DNA of 10,143 bases from positions 1 through 10,143 of the forward strand of contig JACQEL010000770.1 of assembly GCA_016200595.1 (NCBI GenBank), written 5' to 3'. Source of the stretch: Deltaproteobacteria bacterium. GTDB lineage: Bacteria; Desulfobacterota; Binatia; Bin18. A program made the translations under genes and the position numbers. The notes beneath the pieces are model-generated. The model searched no databases, had not been told where the DNA came from, and saw only the letters and a list, made by a program, of their open reading frames with translations. Below are positions 1 to 6,403 of this stretch, piece by piece; position 1 is the stretch's first letter, and the number at the start of each line of letters is the position of its first letter.

Positions 1-326
1 ATGTCCAGCGACAAGGGCGTGTTCTTCATCCAGAAAGATAACGGCTCTTCGTGGGGAAAAAGGAACAACATGCCGTGCGACTCAGGCAGGTCGCGCCGAT
101 ACATGAGACCGAAGCTGCGCTTTTGCGGGGTATCGGCGATTTCCACGCCAACACTGAGGTCGCCTTGCTGGGTATGGATAATAACTTGTGGAGTGGAGAC
201 GGAGGCGCACGCAGAAAGAAACCCTAAGGTGAAAAGGGAAAAAGGTGAAAAGGGAAAAAGGAGAAAAGAAAAGAGCGGGGCTGCCAAGCCGCTACTCATC
301 GACGAACAGCTTTGTTTTGTTTTCAT
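1..326 (-). CDS. DUF192 family lipoprotein, 5' part only (runs off the left edge)
   Basis: The gene reads leftward and its C-terminal part lies outside the window. After the signal peptide the protein has the classic DUF192 signature: GVEIADTPQKRSFGLMYR, then LPESHGMLFLFP, then SFWMKNTPLSLD. DUF192 is a small conserved beta-rich domain of unknown function, often exported. The N-terminus is a hydrophobic stretch rich in Phe, Leu, Ser and Pro that ends in LSAC, a good lipobox, so the mature protein should be a lipid-anchored envelope protein starting at that Cys. I chose ATG 326 (MKTKQSC...) because it gives a charged n-region and has a G-rich stretch about 9 nt upstream. ATG 299 is an in-frame alternative without a visible Shine-Dalgarno sequence. 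The signal-peptide core is encoded by a 16-bp tandem repeat. The family call is firm; the start is uncertain. Confidence 0.85.
   Translation of the reverse strand, partial: MKTKQSCSSMSSGLAAPLFSFLLFPFSPFSLFTLGFLSACASVSTPQVIIHTQQGDLSVGVEIADTPQKRSFGLMYRRDLPESHGMLFLFPHEEPLSFWMKNTPLSLD
226..273. repeat. 16-bp purine-rich tandem repeat, about three copies
   Basis: Two perfect adjacent copies of AAGGTGAAAAGGGAAA occupy 226-241 and 242-257. A diverged third copy (AAGGAGAAAAGAAAAG) follows at 258-273. One strand is purine apart from the single T in each of the first two copies. The repeat lies inside the DUF192 gene and encodes the Phe/Leu/Ser/Pro-rich core of its signal peptide. Because 16 is not a multiple of 3, each copy is read in a different frame, and gain or loss of one copy would shift the frame. 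Confidence 0.85.
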
Positions 327-366
327 TCTTGCTAATCCCCAACCCCTAGAGCGATTTTCAATTGCC

Positions 367-483
367 TTTACCCAATGCGTTCACCCTTCGACAGGCTCAG
401 GGCGAACGGAAAACCCCAACGCGTTAGGAAACCCGCTCGTGCTGAGCTTGTCGAAGCATGAGCAGCAGATAAGCCTGGGTAAA
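367..483. repeat. REP-like nested inverted repeat between two genes
   Basis: Outer arms TTTACCCA (367-374) and TGGGTAAA (476-483) are perfect complements. Inner arms 386-409 and 433-456 pair at 20 of 24 positions; both carry the core CTTCGACA(G/A)GCTCAG. The centre (418-425) is the palindrome AACGCGTT, so the whole element is nearly symmetrical about position 421-425. The core resembles short palindromic repeats that, from memory, are scattered between genes in many environmental bacterial genomes. It fills most of the 174-bp gap between the Fe-S oxidoreductase stop and the DUF192 start, and could act as a transcript-end hairpin. No transposase is present. Confidence 0.75.
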
Positions 484-500
484 TCCATCTGAAATTTGCT

Positions 501-2594
501 CTAATCCCCGGCCCCTTCTCTCCTTTCCAGCGACTCGGCAATGATCTCCACGAGATCTTTCACCTGAACCGTCTCATCAAGATTTTTGCCTTTGACGGCG
601 TCGTCCATCATGATCATGCAGAAGGGACAGCCGACGGCGATGGTCTCAGGATTAGCTTCCATCAGTTGCTCGACCCGCTTGTAGTTAATCCGCGAGCCTT
701 CTTTTTCTTCTTTCCACACCGCTCCTCCGCCGGCGCCACAACAAAAGGTGCGGTTCTTCGACTGGGCGATTTCAGTCAGGTTGAGCTGAGGAACGGCCGC
801 AAGTGCTGACCGTGGCGCCTCATAGCGCTGGTTGTGTCGGCTCAAGTAGCACGGGTCATGGAAAGCGGTGCGTCGAGCACTGGCTTGCTGCGGAGTAATG
901 AGATCACGACGGAGCAGTTGGTCGATATACTCTGAACTATGATAGACCGTGTAGTTGCCTCCCAGATCCGGATACTCATTCTTGATGGTGTGGAAGCAAT
1001 GCGGACAATGCGTGACGATTTCTTTGACTTGGTACCGATTCAACACCTCCACGTTCTGTTGCGCTAGGGCATGGTACAGATATTCATTCCCTAACCGCCG
1101 GGCTGGGTCGCCGGTGCAGCCCTCTTCGGTGCCCAGGATGGCGAAGCGGACACCAGCTTTCTGCAAGATATTGACCATGGCCCGCGAGACTTTCTGGTTG
1201 CGCTCGTCGAACGAACCCGCGCATCCCACCCAATACAATACTTCGGCCTCTGGGTCCTCGGTCAGGGTTTTCACGCCAAGATCAGCCGCCCAATTGGCAC
1301 GCTTATCGAAGCCGAGGTTCCAGGGATTGGAATTGACTTCCAGACCTTTGAAGATATTGACGATTTCTTCAGGGAAGCGGCTTTCCATGAGTACGTCATA
1401 GCGTCGCATATCGACGATGCGTTGGATGTGCTCGATATTGACCGGACAGCCCTCTTCGCACCAGCCGCAGGTCGTACAGCCCCAGACTGCCGCTTCAGTA
1501 GCGACCTCAGTAATCAGGTCCGGCCCAGTCCACACTGGCAGTTCGATCTGCACACCACCCTTGGCATTGCGCGCTTTCGCCGCTGCCAGGTGGTGGAGGA
1601 ACGACTCCTTATGCAGCAAATGTTCCCGCTGTGTCATCACCAGCTTCTTCGGATCGAGCGTCTTTTCGGTATTGACGGTCGGACAATTGAGGGTGCACCG
1701 CCCACACTCCAGGCACGAAGCCATGTCGAGCAACTGTTTCCAGGTGTATTCCTCCACCTGTGAGACCCCAAAAGTTTCCGCGTTCTCGAAATCGGTGATC
1801 GGTTCCAGACGCCCACGCGGTCTGAGGCTGCTGAAGAAGATGTTCACTGGGGCAAGGAACATGTGGCGCAGCTTGGTGAAGGGAATCGAGGCAAAGAAGG
1901 CGGTAATGATGAGCACATGTACCCACCAGATAGTGAGATGCGTGCCCGCGTCTGCCCCGGCAGCTGAGAACAGCACGGCAAAAGCGATGCCCAGGTATCC
2001 CCAACCCGGGTGACTCTGCGGGTTCGTGGCAATCCGAATACCTTCGAGCATAAAGCCGGTAAGGCCAATCGCTAAGAGCAACAGTAAGGGGAGGCCGTAG
2101 CCCATCCGGTTCTCGAAGTTGTCCAGCATCTTTTCCGCTTCTGGGCCTTGGTGCATAGCCGGCTGTTGGACGTAACGGCGCCAGAGAAACAGGGTGCAGG
2201 CGATGACGAGGAGCAGACCGCAGGTATCAACCGCGAATTTATAGATTTGGTAAAAGGCCCCAAAATAAAAGTGTAGGGGTGTGTCATGCTCGAGGGTAAC
2301 CAGTCCGGTAGCGATGAACAGACCCAAAAAGGCGACAAACAAGCTCAGATGGTAGAGGCCAGCGGGTTTTTCGCGGATGACATTGCCTTGAGCAAAACCG
2401 TCAAATAAGAAGCGCCGGAAGCGCTCGGGCAGGCGATCAAAGCGGTGAGCCGCGGTCCCCAGGCGCACTCGATTCCACCACAGGTAGGCTAGATAGAGTG
2501 GTGCGCCGAAAAAGCTGGTCAGCAGCAAGAGGTACATAATGCCCTTGCCGACCAAAGAAATGTTCCAGAAAATTTCTCTGGTAACTGCTTCCAC
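501..2594 (-). CDS. Membrane Fe-S oxidoreductase, NarI-like/HdrD-like fusion (ETF:quinone oxidoreductase type)
   Basis: The 697-aa protein starts at GTG with a strong GGAGGA site. Residues about 14-240 hold some five to six membrane segments with candidate haem histidines (H82, H103, H219, H226), like a NarI-type cytochrome b. Two ferredoxin-type motifs follow: C294-x2-C297-x2-C300-x3-C304 and C373-x2-C376-x2-C379-x3-C383. The C-terminal half has two CCG (cysteine-rich, HdrD-like) domains: one with C458, C493 and C530-PH-C533, the other with C582, C618-C619-G and C656-PF-C659. This architecture matches proteins proposed to pass electrons from electron-transfer flavoprotein to menaquinone (EMO type), so a role in acyl-CoA or aromatic-compound oxidation is likely. 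No etfAB genes lie in the window, so the partner is inferred. It is separated by 240 bp from the glycan operon upstream and is probably transcribed separately. Confidence 0.85.
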   Translation of the reverse strand: MEAVTREIFWNISLVGKGIMYLLLLTSFFGAPLYLAYLWWNRVRLGTAAHRFDRLPERFRRFLFDGFAQGNVIREKPAGLYHLSLFVAFLGLFIATGLVTLEHDTPLHFYFGAFYQIYKFAVDTCGLLLVIACTLFLWRRYVQQPAMHQGPEAEKMLDNFENRMGYGLPLLLLLAIGLTGFMLEGIRIATNPQSHPGWGYLGIAFAVLFSAAGADAGTHLTIWWVHVLIITAFFASIPFTKLRHMFLAPVNIFFSSLRPRGRLEPITDFENAETFGVSQVEEYTWKQLLDMASCLECGRCTLNCPTVNTEKTLDPKKLVMTQREHLLHKESFLHHLAAAKARNAKGGVQIELPVWTGPDLITEVATEAAVWGCTTCGWCEEGCPVNIEHIQRIVDMRRYDVLMESRFPEEIVNIFKGLEVNSNPWNLGFDKRANWAADLGVKTLTEDPEAEVLYWVGCAGSFDERNQKVSRAMVNILQKAGVRFAILGTEEGCTGDPARRLGNEYLYHALAQQNVEVLNRYQVKEIVTHCPHCFHTIKNEYPDLGGNYTVYHSSEYIDQLLRRDLITPQQASARRTAFHDPCYLSRHNQRYEAPRSALAAVPQLNLTEIAQSKNRTFCCGAGGGAVWKEEKEGSRINYKRVEQLMEANPETIAVGCPFCMIMMDDAVKGKNLDETVQVKDLVEIIAESLERREGAGD

Positions 2595-2599
2595 GAGGA

Positions 2600-2605
2600 T
2601 CCTCC
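2600..2605 (-). promoter_or_regulatory. Ribosome binding site of the Fe-S oxidoreductase
   Basis: On the minus strand GGAGGA lies 5 nt before the GTG start at 2594. It supports the GTG over any internal ATG. Confidence 0.75.
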
Positions 2606-2652
2606 AGCAACGAGATGGCCCAGATGGCCCCCTGTTGTGTCATCTTTGCCGA

Positions 2653-2692
2653 AAGCGCGCAAGCCGCCCTGAGGAAGCGCGCATAAAATTAG
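2653..2692 (-). promoter_or_regulatory. Possible promoter/operator region upstream of the Fe-S oxidoreductase
   Basis: On the minus strand an AT-rich stretch (AATTTTAT, 2684-2691), which could serve as a -10 element, is followed by two identical copies of TGCGCGCTT (2675-2683 and 2653-2661). Their start-to-start spacing is 22 bp, about two helical turns. This layout suits a regulator binding downstream of a promoter. No convincing -35 box is seen, so the call is weak. A further perfect 9-bp tandem repeat (AGATGGCCC, 2613-2630) lies between this region and the ribosome binding site. Nothing else in 2595-2727 is recognisable. Confidence 0.25.
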
Positions 2693-2727
2693 AGCGGTTT
2701 TGATTTGGATGTGGCTAGGACTGGGTC

Positions 2728-2799
2728 GGGGTGCCACTGGCGGCTGGTCCGCCAGTGCTGGGGGCTGGGCACGGGCAGGCAAGCTGCCCGTGGCACCCC
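2728..2799. repeat. 72-bp intergenic element with three nested perfect stems (cruciform/cloverleaf)
   Basis: The outer arms GGGGTGCCAC (2728-2737) and GTGGCACCCC (2790-2799) are perfect complements. Inside are two further hairpins: CACTGGCGG (2735-2743) pairs with CCGCCAGTG (2749-2757) across a 5-nt loop, and CACGGGCA (2770-2777) pairs with TGCCCGTG (2785-2792) across a 7-nt loop. A few bases are shared between the outer stem and the inner ones. The result is a GC-rich three-way structure on either strand. It lies about 35 bp past the end of the glycan operon, where it could stop transcription or protect the transcript, although there is no T-run typical of a Rho-independent terminator. It looks like a dispersed non-coding repeat. 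Confidence 0.8.
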
Positions 2800-2834
2800 A
2801 GAGCAGAACAGGGGCGGAAGGCGATGACTTTCCT

Positions 2835-4034
2835 TTACTGCTCTGCCCTCTGCTGGTTATCGTACTGACTATAGGTCGTGCGCGACGTGTTCCCCTGATT
2901 TTCGAGAATACCGACCAGAAAGAGAATGATGACTGCCTGGGTCACCAGCAGCAAGGCCTCGGGCAAATCAGCCCCCTTGAGAGCTAAAGCGCCCAAACCA
3001 AAGGCAATGTTGAGTCCGTAGATGAAAATCACACTGGCTACGCGGCTGTGAAAAAGGTTGTAGAGGCGGTGGTGCAGGTGGTCTTTGCCGGTGTACTGGA
3101 TCCACGCGAGAAATCCGCGCACATCTCCACGCCAGATCCGGGCCACGGTAATGTGGATCATATCGTAAATAAAGACGGCAAAAATAAGCAAGGGAGAACA
3201 AACTGAGATGAGGGGACTGTGTTCCGACCAGTCCCCGACAATAGCTAAGGTGGACAACATGAATCCGAGAGAGGTACTCCCGGCTTCACCCAAAAAGATG
3301 AGAGCAGAGCGGCCCGGTCGGAAATTGTAGGGCAGAAAGCCCAAACAGCTGCCGAGCAGGGCAACGGCGAACCAGCCCAAGGCCGGTTGGTTGGTGGTAA
3401 ATGAGACCAGGCCGAGAAAGAAAGCCGTGATCATACCGAGCCCGGCAACCAACCCGTCCATGCCATCGAAGAAATTGAAGGCATTTGTGACTCCAATCAC
3501 CCAGAGGAAGGTGAGGAGAAGGTTGAAAAAATCTCCTGCCGGAGAGGAGGGGAAGAGGGTTAATACCACCCCGCCTTTCACCACGATGGCTGTGGCCAGA
3601 AGCTGGATGAAAAGTTTCAGCCACGCGGGAAGCTGCCAGACATCGTCAGCTATGCCCAGCAGCACGATAAAACAGGACGCCAGAAGAATGGCGGCATTCT
3701 CGACGAAGAAGATCTCATTAGACAAAATGGCCACCAGGGAAGCGAGAAATACGGCGACTCCACCCAGGAGTGGGGTCGGCTGGTGGTGGATCTTTCGCTG
3801 GGCGGGGTAATCAAGCACCCCCATAAGGTGAGCGAACTGCACTATAAGCGGAGTCAGGGTATAAGCAAAGGCAAAAGAGACGAGCAGGATATAGACCCAC
3901 CTCCGTCCCCAGGTGAAGAACAGGGAACGAAGAAAAGGGGTCATAAGGAAAGCACAAAGAATTACGCCTCCCCCGATGTTTGGCCACGATAACAAGACTG
4001 TCGGCGGCTGTTTCGTCCTATCTATGTTCTGCAT
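2835..4034 (-). CDS. WecA/MraY-type polyprenyl-phosphate sugar-1-phosphate transferase
   Basis: This multi-pass membrane enzyme would join a sugar-1-phosphate from a UDP-sugar to undecaprenyl phosphate, the first step of a lipid-linked glycan. Family landmarks, counted from the ATG at 4034 (399 aa), are DYPAQRKIHHQPTPLLGG, the D130-D131 pair in GIADDVWQL, NAFNFFDGMDG (N184, N187, D190, D193) and DHLHHR (H319, H321, H322, R323). One difference stands out: the normally conserved F-x-G-D-x-G motif reads FLGEAGS, with Glu250 in place of Asp. The ATG overlaps the aminotransferase stop as TAATG, which favours this start. ATG 4046 and ATG 3944 are in-frame alternatives, and none has a strong Shine-Dalgarno sequence. 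It is the last gene of the coupled operon. The family is firm; the sugar substrate (HexNAc or another) is unknown. Confidence 0.88.
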   Translation of the reverse strand: MQNIDRTKQPPTVLLSWPNIGGGVILCAFLMTPFLRSLFFTWGRRWVYILLVSFAFAYTLTPLIVQFAHLMGVLDYPAQRKIHHQPTPLLGGVAVFLASLVAILSNEIFFVENAAILLASCFIVLLGIADDVWQLPAWLKLFIQLLATAIVVKGGVVLTLFPSSPAGDFFNLLLTFLWVIGVTNAFNFFDGMDGLVAGLGMITAFFLGLVSFTTNQPALGWFAVALLGSCLGFLPYNFRPGRSALIFLGEAGSTSLGFMLSTLAIVGDWSEHSPLISVCSPLLIFAVFIYDMIHITVARIWRGDVRGFLAWIQYTGKDHLHHRLYNLFHSRVASVIFIYGLNIAFGLGALALKGADLPEALLLVTQAVIILFLVGILENQGNTSRTTYSQYDNQQRAEQ

Positions 4035-5083
4035 TATGCTGTCCATTGCTGAAGACAAGAGATAATGCGCTCGACTTCTTCCTCGGTTAAAGACGGGTAC
4101 AGCGGAATAGAGAGCGCCTGCGACCACACCGCTTCTGTGGCGGGAAAACCCGGCTGGTCCAGATAACGGTGGAGTGGGCGAAAGATAGGTCTGCGGCAAC
4201 TGATCGCTTGCCTGCTGGCGAAATCTTGCAGCGAGTCCAAGTGCGGCGAGACGGTGATGACAAAGCGGTAATACAGGTGCTCGCGATCCTCTGGCGGGTG
4301 CGGCAGTTGCACGGGAAGCCCGGAGAAGGCGAGACAGTAACGCGCGGCGATTTCTCGCCGTCGCTGGAGAAACGCCGGGAGGCGAGCAAGCTGACTGAGA
4401 CCCAGAGCCGCCTGCATATCTGTGAGTTTGTAGTTAAACCGGAGGCGGTCGTCTGACCGTTCATCGTAGTCGCGCAGGTCTCGCAGCCGTGCGAGGATCT
4501 CGGGCGCATCGGCGACCACCATGCCTCCCTCGCCAGTGCAGAGCAGCTTGGTCGCGTAGAAGGAGAAGATCGCGACGGTGCCCACGCTCCCGACTTTTCT
4601 GTGGCGGTACTGTCCGCCAAACGTTTGGGCACAGTCTTCGATGAGCGGGAGGCCAAAGACCGCCAGTTCATCCAGGTCGGCTGGCAGACCAAAAAGGTGA
4701 GGGACCACGATGGCTTTGGTCTTGGCCGTAAGAGCTGCGCCAACAGAGCGTGGGCAGAGATTGAACGTGTGAGGATCAATGTCCACCAAGACCGGTACTG
4801 CTCCTACATAGCGAATCGCCTGGAGGACTGCCATGCAGACATAGCTGGGGCAGACCACCGCATCTCCGGCGCCAATCTCCAAGGCTAAAAGCGCCAGGTG
4901 CAAAGCGGCAGTGCCGGAGTTCGTGGCGACGGCTCCTTTCCGCCCGAGAAAAGTCGCAAACTGCTCCTCAAACTCCTGCACCCGCTGTCCTTGAGCGAGC
5001 TGGCCGCTGCGGATCACCGCTGCCACCGCCTGCAGATCGGCTTCACTAAGAGTGGGACGAGAGTGTGGGATAAGCGCGGGCAC
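4034..5083 (-). CDS. DegT/DnrJ/EryC1/StrS family sugar aminotransferase
   Basis: The enzyme is PLP-dependent and would transfer an amino group, usually from glutamate, to a nucleotide-linked keto-sugar in the cytoplasm. The 349-aa length is a little short of the usual 360-390. Visible family features are NSGTAALHLAL (phosphate-binding loop, about 55-65), CPSYVCMAVLQAI, a VPVLVDID stretch near 96-103, IED150CAQTFGG with the Asp that contacts the PLP ring nitrogen, and FSFYATK179LLCTGEGG with the Schiff-base lysine. The C-terminal LSIPLYPSLTEEEVERI also fits. The reading frame stays open upstream into the deacetylase gene, but GTG 5083 has a GGAGG site 9 nt before it and gives a family-like N-terminus (PALIPHSRPTLSEAD). 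It probably makes an amino sugar for the glycan; the exact sugar cannot be told. Confidence 0.9.
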   Translation of the reverse strand: MPALIPHSRPTLSEADLQAVAAVIRSGQLAQGQRVQEFEEQFATFLGRKGAVATNSGTAALHLALLALEIGAGDAVVCPSYVCMAVLQAIRYVGAVPVLVDIDPHTFNLCPRSVGAALTAKTKAIVVPHLFGLPADLDELAVFGLPLIEDCAQTFGGQYRHRKVGSVGTVAIFSFYATKLLCTGEGGMVVADAPEILARLRDLRDYDERSDDRLRFNYKLTDMQAALGLSQLARLPAFLQRRREIAARYCLAFSGLPVQLPHPPEDREHLYYRFVITVSPHLDSLQDFASRQAISCRRPIFRPLHRYLDQPGFPATEAVWSQALSIPLYPSLTEEEVERIISCLQQWTA

Positions 5084-5092
5084 GGTGGTACG

Positions 5093-5097
5093 CCTCC
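5093..5097 (-). promoter_or_regulatory. Ribosome binding site of the aminotransferase
   Basis: GGAGG on the minus strand, 9 nt before GTG 5083. Its first G is also the last base of the TAG stop of the preceding deacetylase gene, which suggests coupled translation and fixes the aminotransferase start. Confidence 0.75.
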
Positions 5098-5711
5098 TAT
5101 CCCTTGAGCAGCAAACGCAGAGGCACGAACCCCTCGGCCTGCTTGACCCTGGCCTGAATGCCACGAAAGGTGGCGGCGGCTCGGGCAATCTCAACGATGG
5201 AGAGCCCCTCAATGTTCGTTTTCATGACCTGGGAGGTGTGGGCTTGCAGGGAAGCGACTTTGGTCTCCAGGTGAGAGCTAATGTCCACGAAGACCGTCGG
5301 GGTGAAGTGCTCGCTGGTCGGCCCTTCGTAAAACAGCACGTTTCTGGCGTTGCGCGTAGCCGAGACCGTGGCTGCTGAGACGGTGCGGTGGTCCTGATGC
5401 GTATCTTCCGGATGATGGACAAAGATCATATCGGGCTGGGTCTGGTGCAAAACGTCCTCAATCTGTCCGATCACTTCTTTATCGAGGGGAATGCGGGTGT
5501 CGGCGTAGCCGGCGAATACCACGGCTTCCCCTCCCAAGAGGCGTAAGGAGGCTTCCTGCTCTTTTTGTCTCACTTCTCGTTCTCCTCCAGCCTCTCCGCG
5601 GGTCATCACGAAAAAATAACTTTGTGCTCCCTGGGCATGATACTTGACCAGGGTGCCGCCGCAGCCAAATTCGATATCGTCCGGATGGGCGCCGATCGCG
5701 AGAATTTTCAT
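5097..5711 (-). CDS. PIG-L/LmbE-type N-acetyl-sugar deacetylase
   Basis: This 204-aa zinc hydrolase removes the acetyl group from N-acetylated sugars in the known family members (GlcNAc-PI, GlcNAc-inositol, GlcNAc-malate). The N-terminal AHPDD motif (H9, D11, D12) and the later HHPEDTHQDHRT motif (H105, D107, H108) supply the metal ligands and catalytic Asp. The order and length match BshB1-like members, and there is no signal peptide, so it should be cytoplasmic. ATG 5711 overlaps the WbqC-like stop as ATGA and has GAGG about 5 nt upstream (5717-5720). Lying between WbqC-like and aminotransferase genes, it probably acts on a sugar of this glycan rather than in bacillithiol synthesis, but that is inference from context. 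Confidence 0.9.
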   Translation of the reverse strand: MKILAIGAHPDDIEFGCGGTLVKYHAQGAQSYFFVMTRGEAGGEREVRQKEQEASLRLLGGEAVVFAGYADTRIPLDKEVIGQIEDVLHQTQPDMIFVHHPEDTHQDHRTVSAATVSATRNARNVLFYEGPTSEHFTPTVFVDISSHLETKVASLQAHTSQVMKTNIEGLSIVEIARAAATFRGIQARVKQAEGFVPLRLLLKG

Positions 5712-6403
5712 AGGTGCCTCTGCTTGCGGCCCTGTCGTAAGATGGACAAACTTGCGCTCCCACAGTTCAGGAGAAGATCAATCGCCGACAGTTGAGGCAA
5801 AAATTCGCCATAGAGTTGTGCATAGACAGGGTGGGTAAAGTCTTGAAAAAGGAGGTCGATGCCCTCTTCGGCAAAACGCGAAGTTCGCATGTACTTGCCC
5901 CCGTCTCTGCCTGAGAGGTAAGCGGTGGCTCCCAGCGATCGACAGATGGTGAGGAGACGTTCGGTAGGCTCTTCGCTCGTCGGCAGGGTGGAAGCCAATA
6001 CCAAGGGAGTCTTAATCCCTAGGGCCGTGGTCAGGTAACGAATCACATGGACGTTGAGGTCCACCAGATTCTCCCAACGCTGGCTATAGGTGGCCTCGAA
6101 AAAATCTCTGTGCGGCTGAAAATACGGGGCCCGGCCGTAATGAGTGCACAACGCTTGCCGATGTTTATGAGCCCAAGACACCTCCGCATTGATTTGCACC
6201 TCTCTGATCAGAGACGGGAAGCGATGAAGGGTAGGGACCGTAATCCACTGCCAGCCTTGCGCAGTTTTAATGCGATTCCGGTTTTGCCATTCGTTCTTTT
6301 TAAACTGCACGGTGTCGAGAAGAACAAATACATCGGCTTGATCCATTTTATCGAAGTATCCCAACCAGGGGAGATACTGTGGTTGGTGAATGGTCGCAAT
6401 CAT
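5708..6403 (-). CDS. WbqC-like family protein
   Basis: The 231-aa protein carries the WbqC family signature at its N-terminus: IHQPQYLPWLGYF, then LLDTVQFKKNEWQNRNRI, and an ITVP segment. Further family-like stretches include ITVPTLHR near residue 54 and TAYLSGRDGGKY near 155. WbqC-like proteins occur in O-antigen and other surface-glycan clusters; their biochemical activity is not established to my knowledge. There is no signal peptide or membrane segment, so it is probably cytoplasmic. It starts with an ATGA overlap on the PHP gene stop and ends with an ATGA overlap on the deacetylase start. The tight link to the deacetylase and aminotransferase suggests that it helps to build or modify the same amino sugar. 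The family is clear; the function is open. Confidence 0.9.
   Translation of the reverse strand: MIATIHQPQYLPWLGYFDKMDQADVFVLLDTVQFKKNEWQNRNRIKTAQGWQWITVPTLHRFPSLIREVQINAEVSWAHKHRQALCTHYGRAPYFQPHRDFFEATYSQRWENLVDLNVHVIRYLTTALGIKTPLVLASTLPTSEEPTERLLTICRSLGATAYLSGRDGGKYMRTSRFAEEGIDLLFQDFTHPVYAQLYGEFLPQLSAIDLLLNCGSASLSILRQGRKQRHL

Noticed and set aside
1..492. Open frame on the plus strand, 163 codons
   Set aside because: It runs antisense to the DUF192 gene, whose minus-strand frame shows a clear family signature, and then through the tandem and inverted repeats. The product has no recognisable domain.
955..2013. Long open frames on the plus strand opposite the Fe-S oxidoreductase
   Set aside because: They are antisense shadows. 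The minus-strand frame holds all the cysteine motifs and membrane segments.
2684..2720. Strong sigma-70 promoter upstream of the Fe-S oxidoreductase
   Set aside because: There is an AT-rich -10-like stretch, but no acceptable -35 hexamer at the right distance; kept only as a weak regulatory call.
2728..2799. tRNA gene, suggested by the cloverleaf shape
   Set aside because: Stem lengths and loops do not fit a tRNA, and there is no anticodon-arm or T-loop consensus.
4035..4199. Upstream extension of the WecA-like gene into the aminotransferase gene
   Set aside because: The added residues are non-homologous, Pro/Ser/Arg-rich and overlap a solid coding region; the TAATG overlap offers a better start.
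5084..5212. Upstream extension of the aminotransferase gene into the deacetylase gene
   Set aside because: The extension is low-complexity and overlaps conserved deacetylase codons; GTG 5083 has a strong ribosome binding site.
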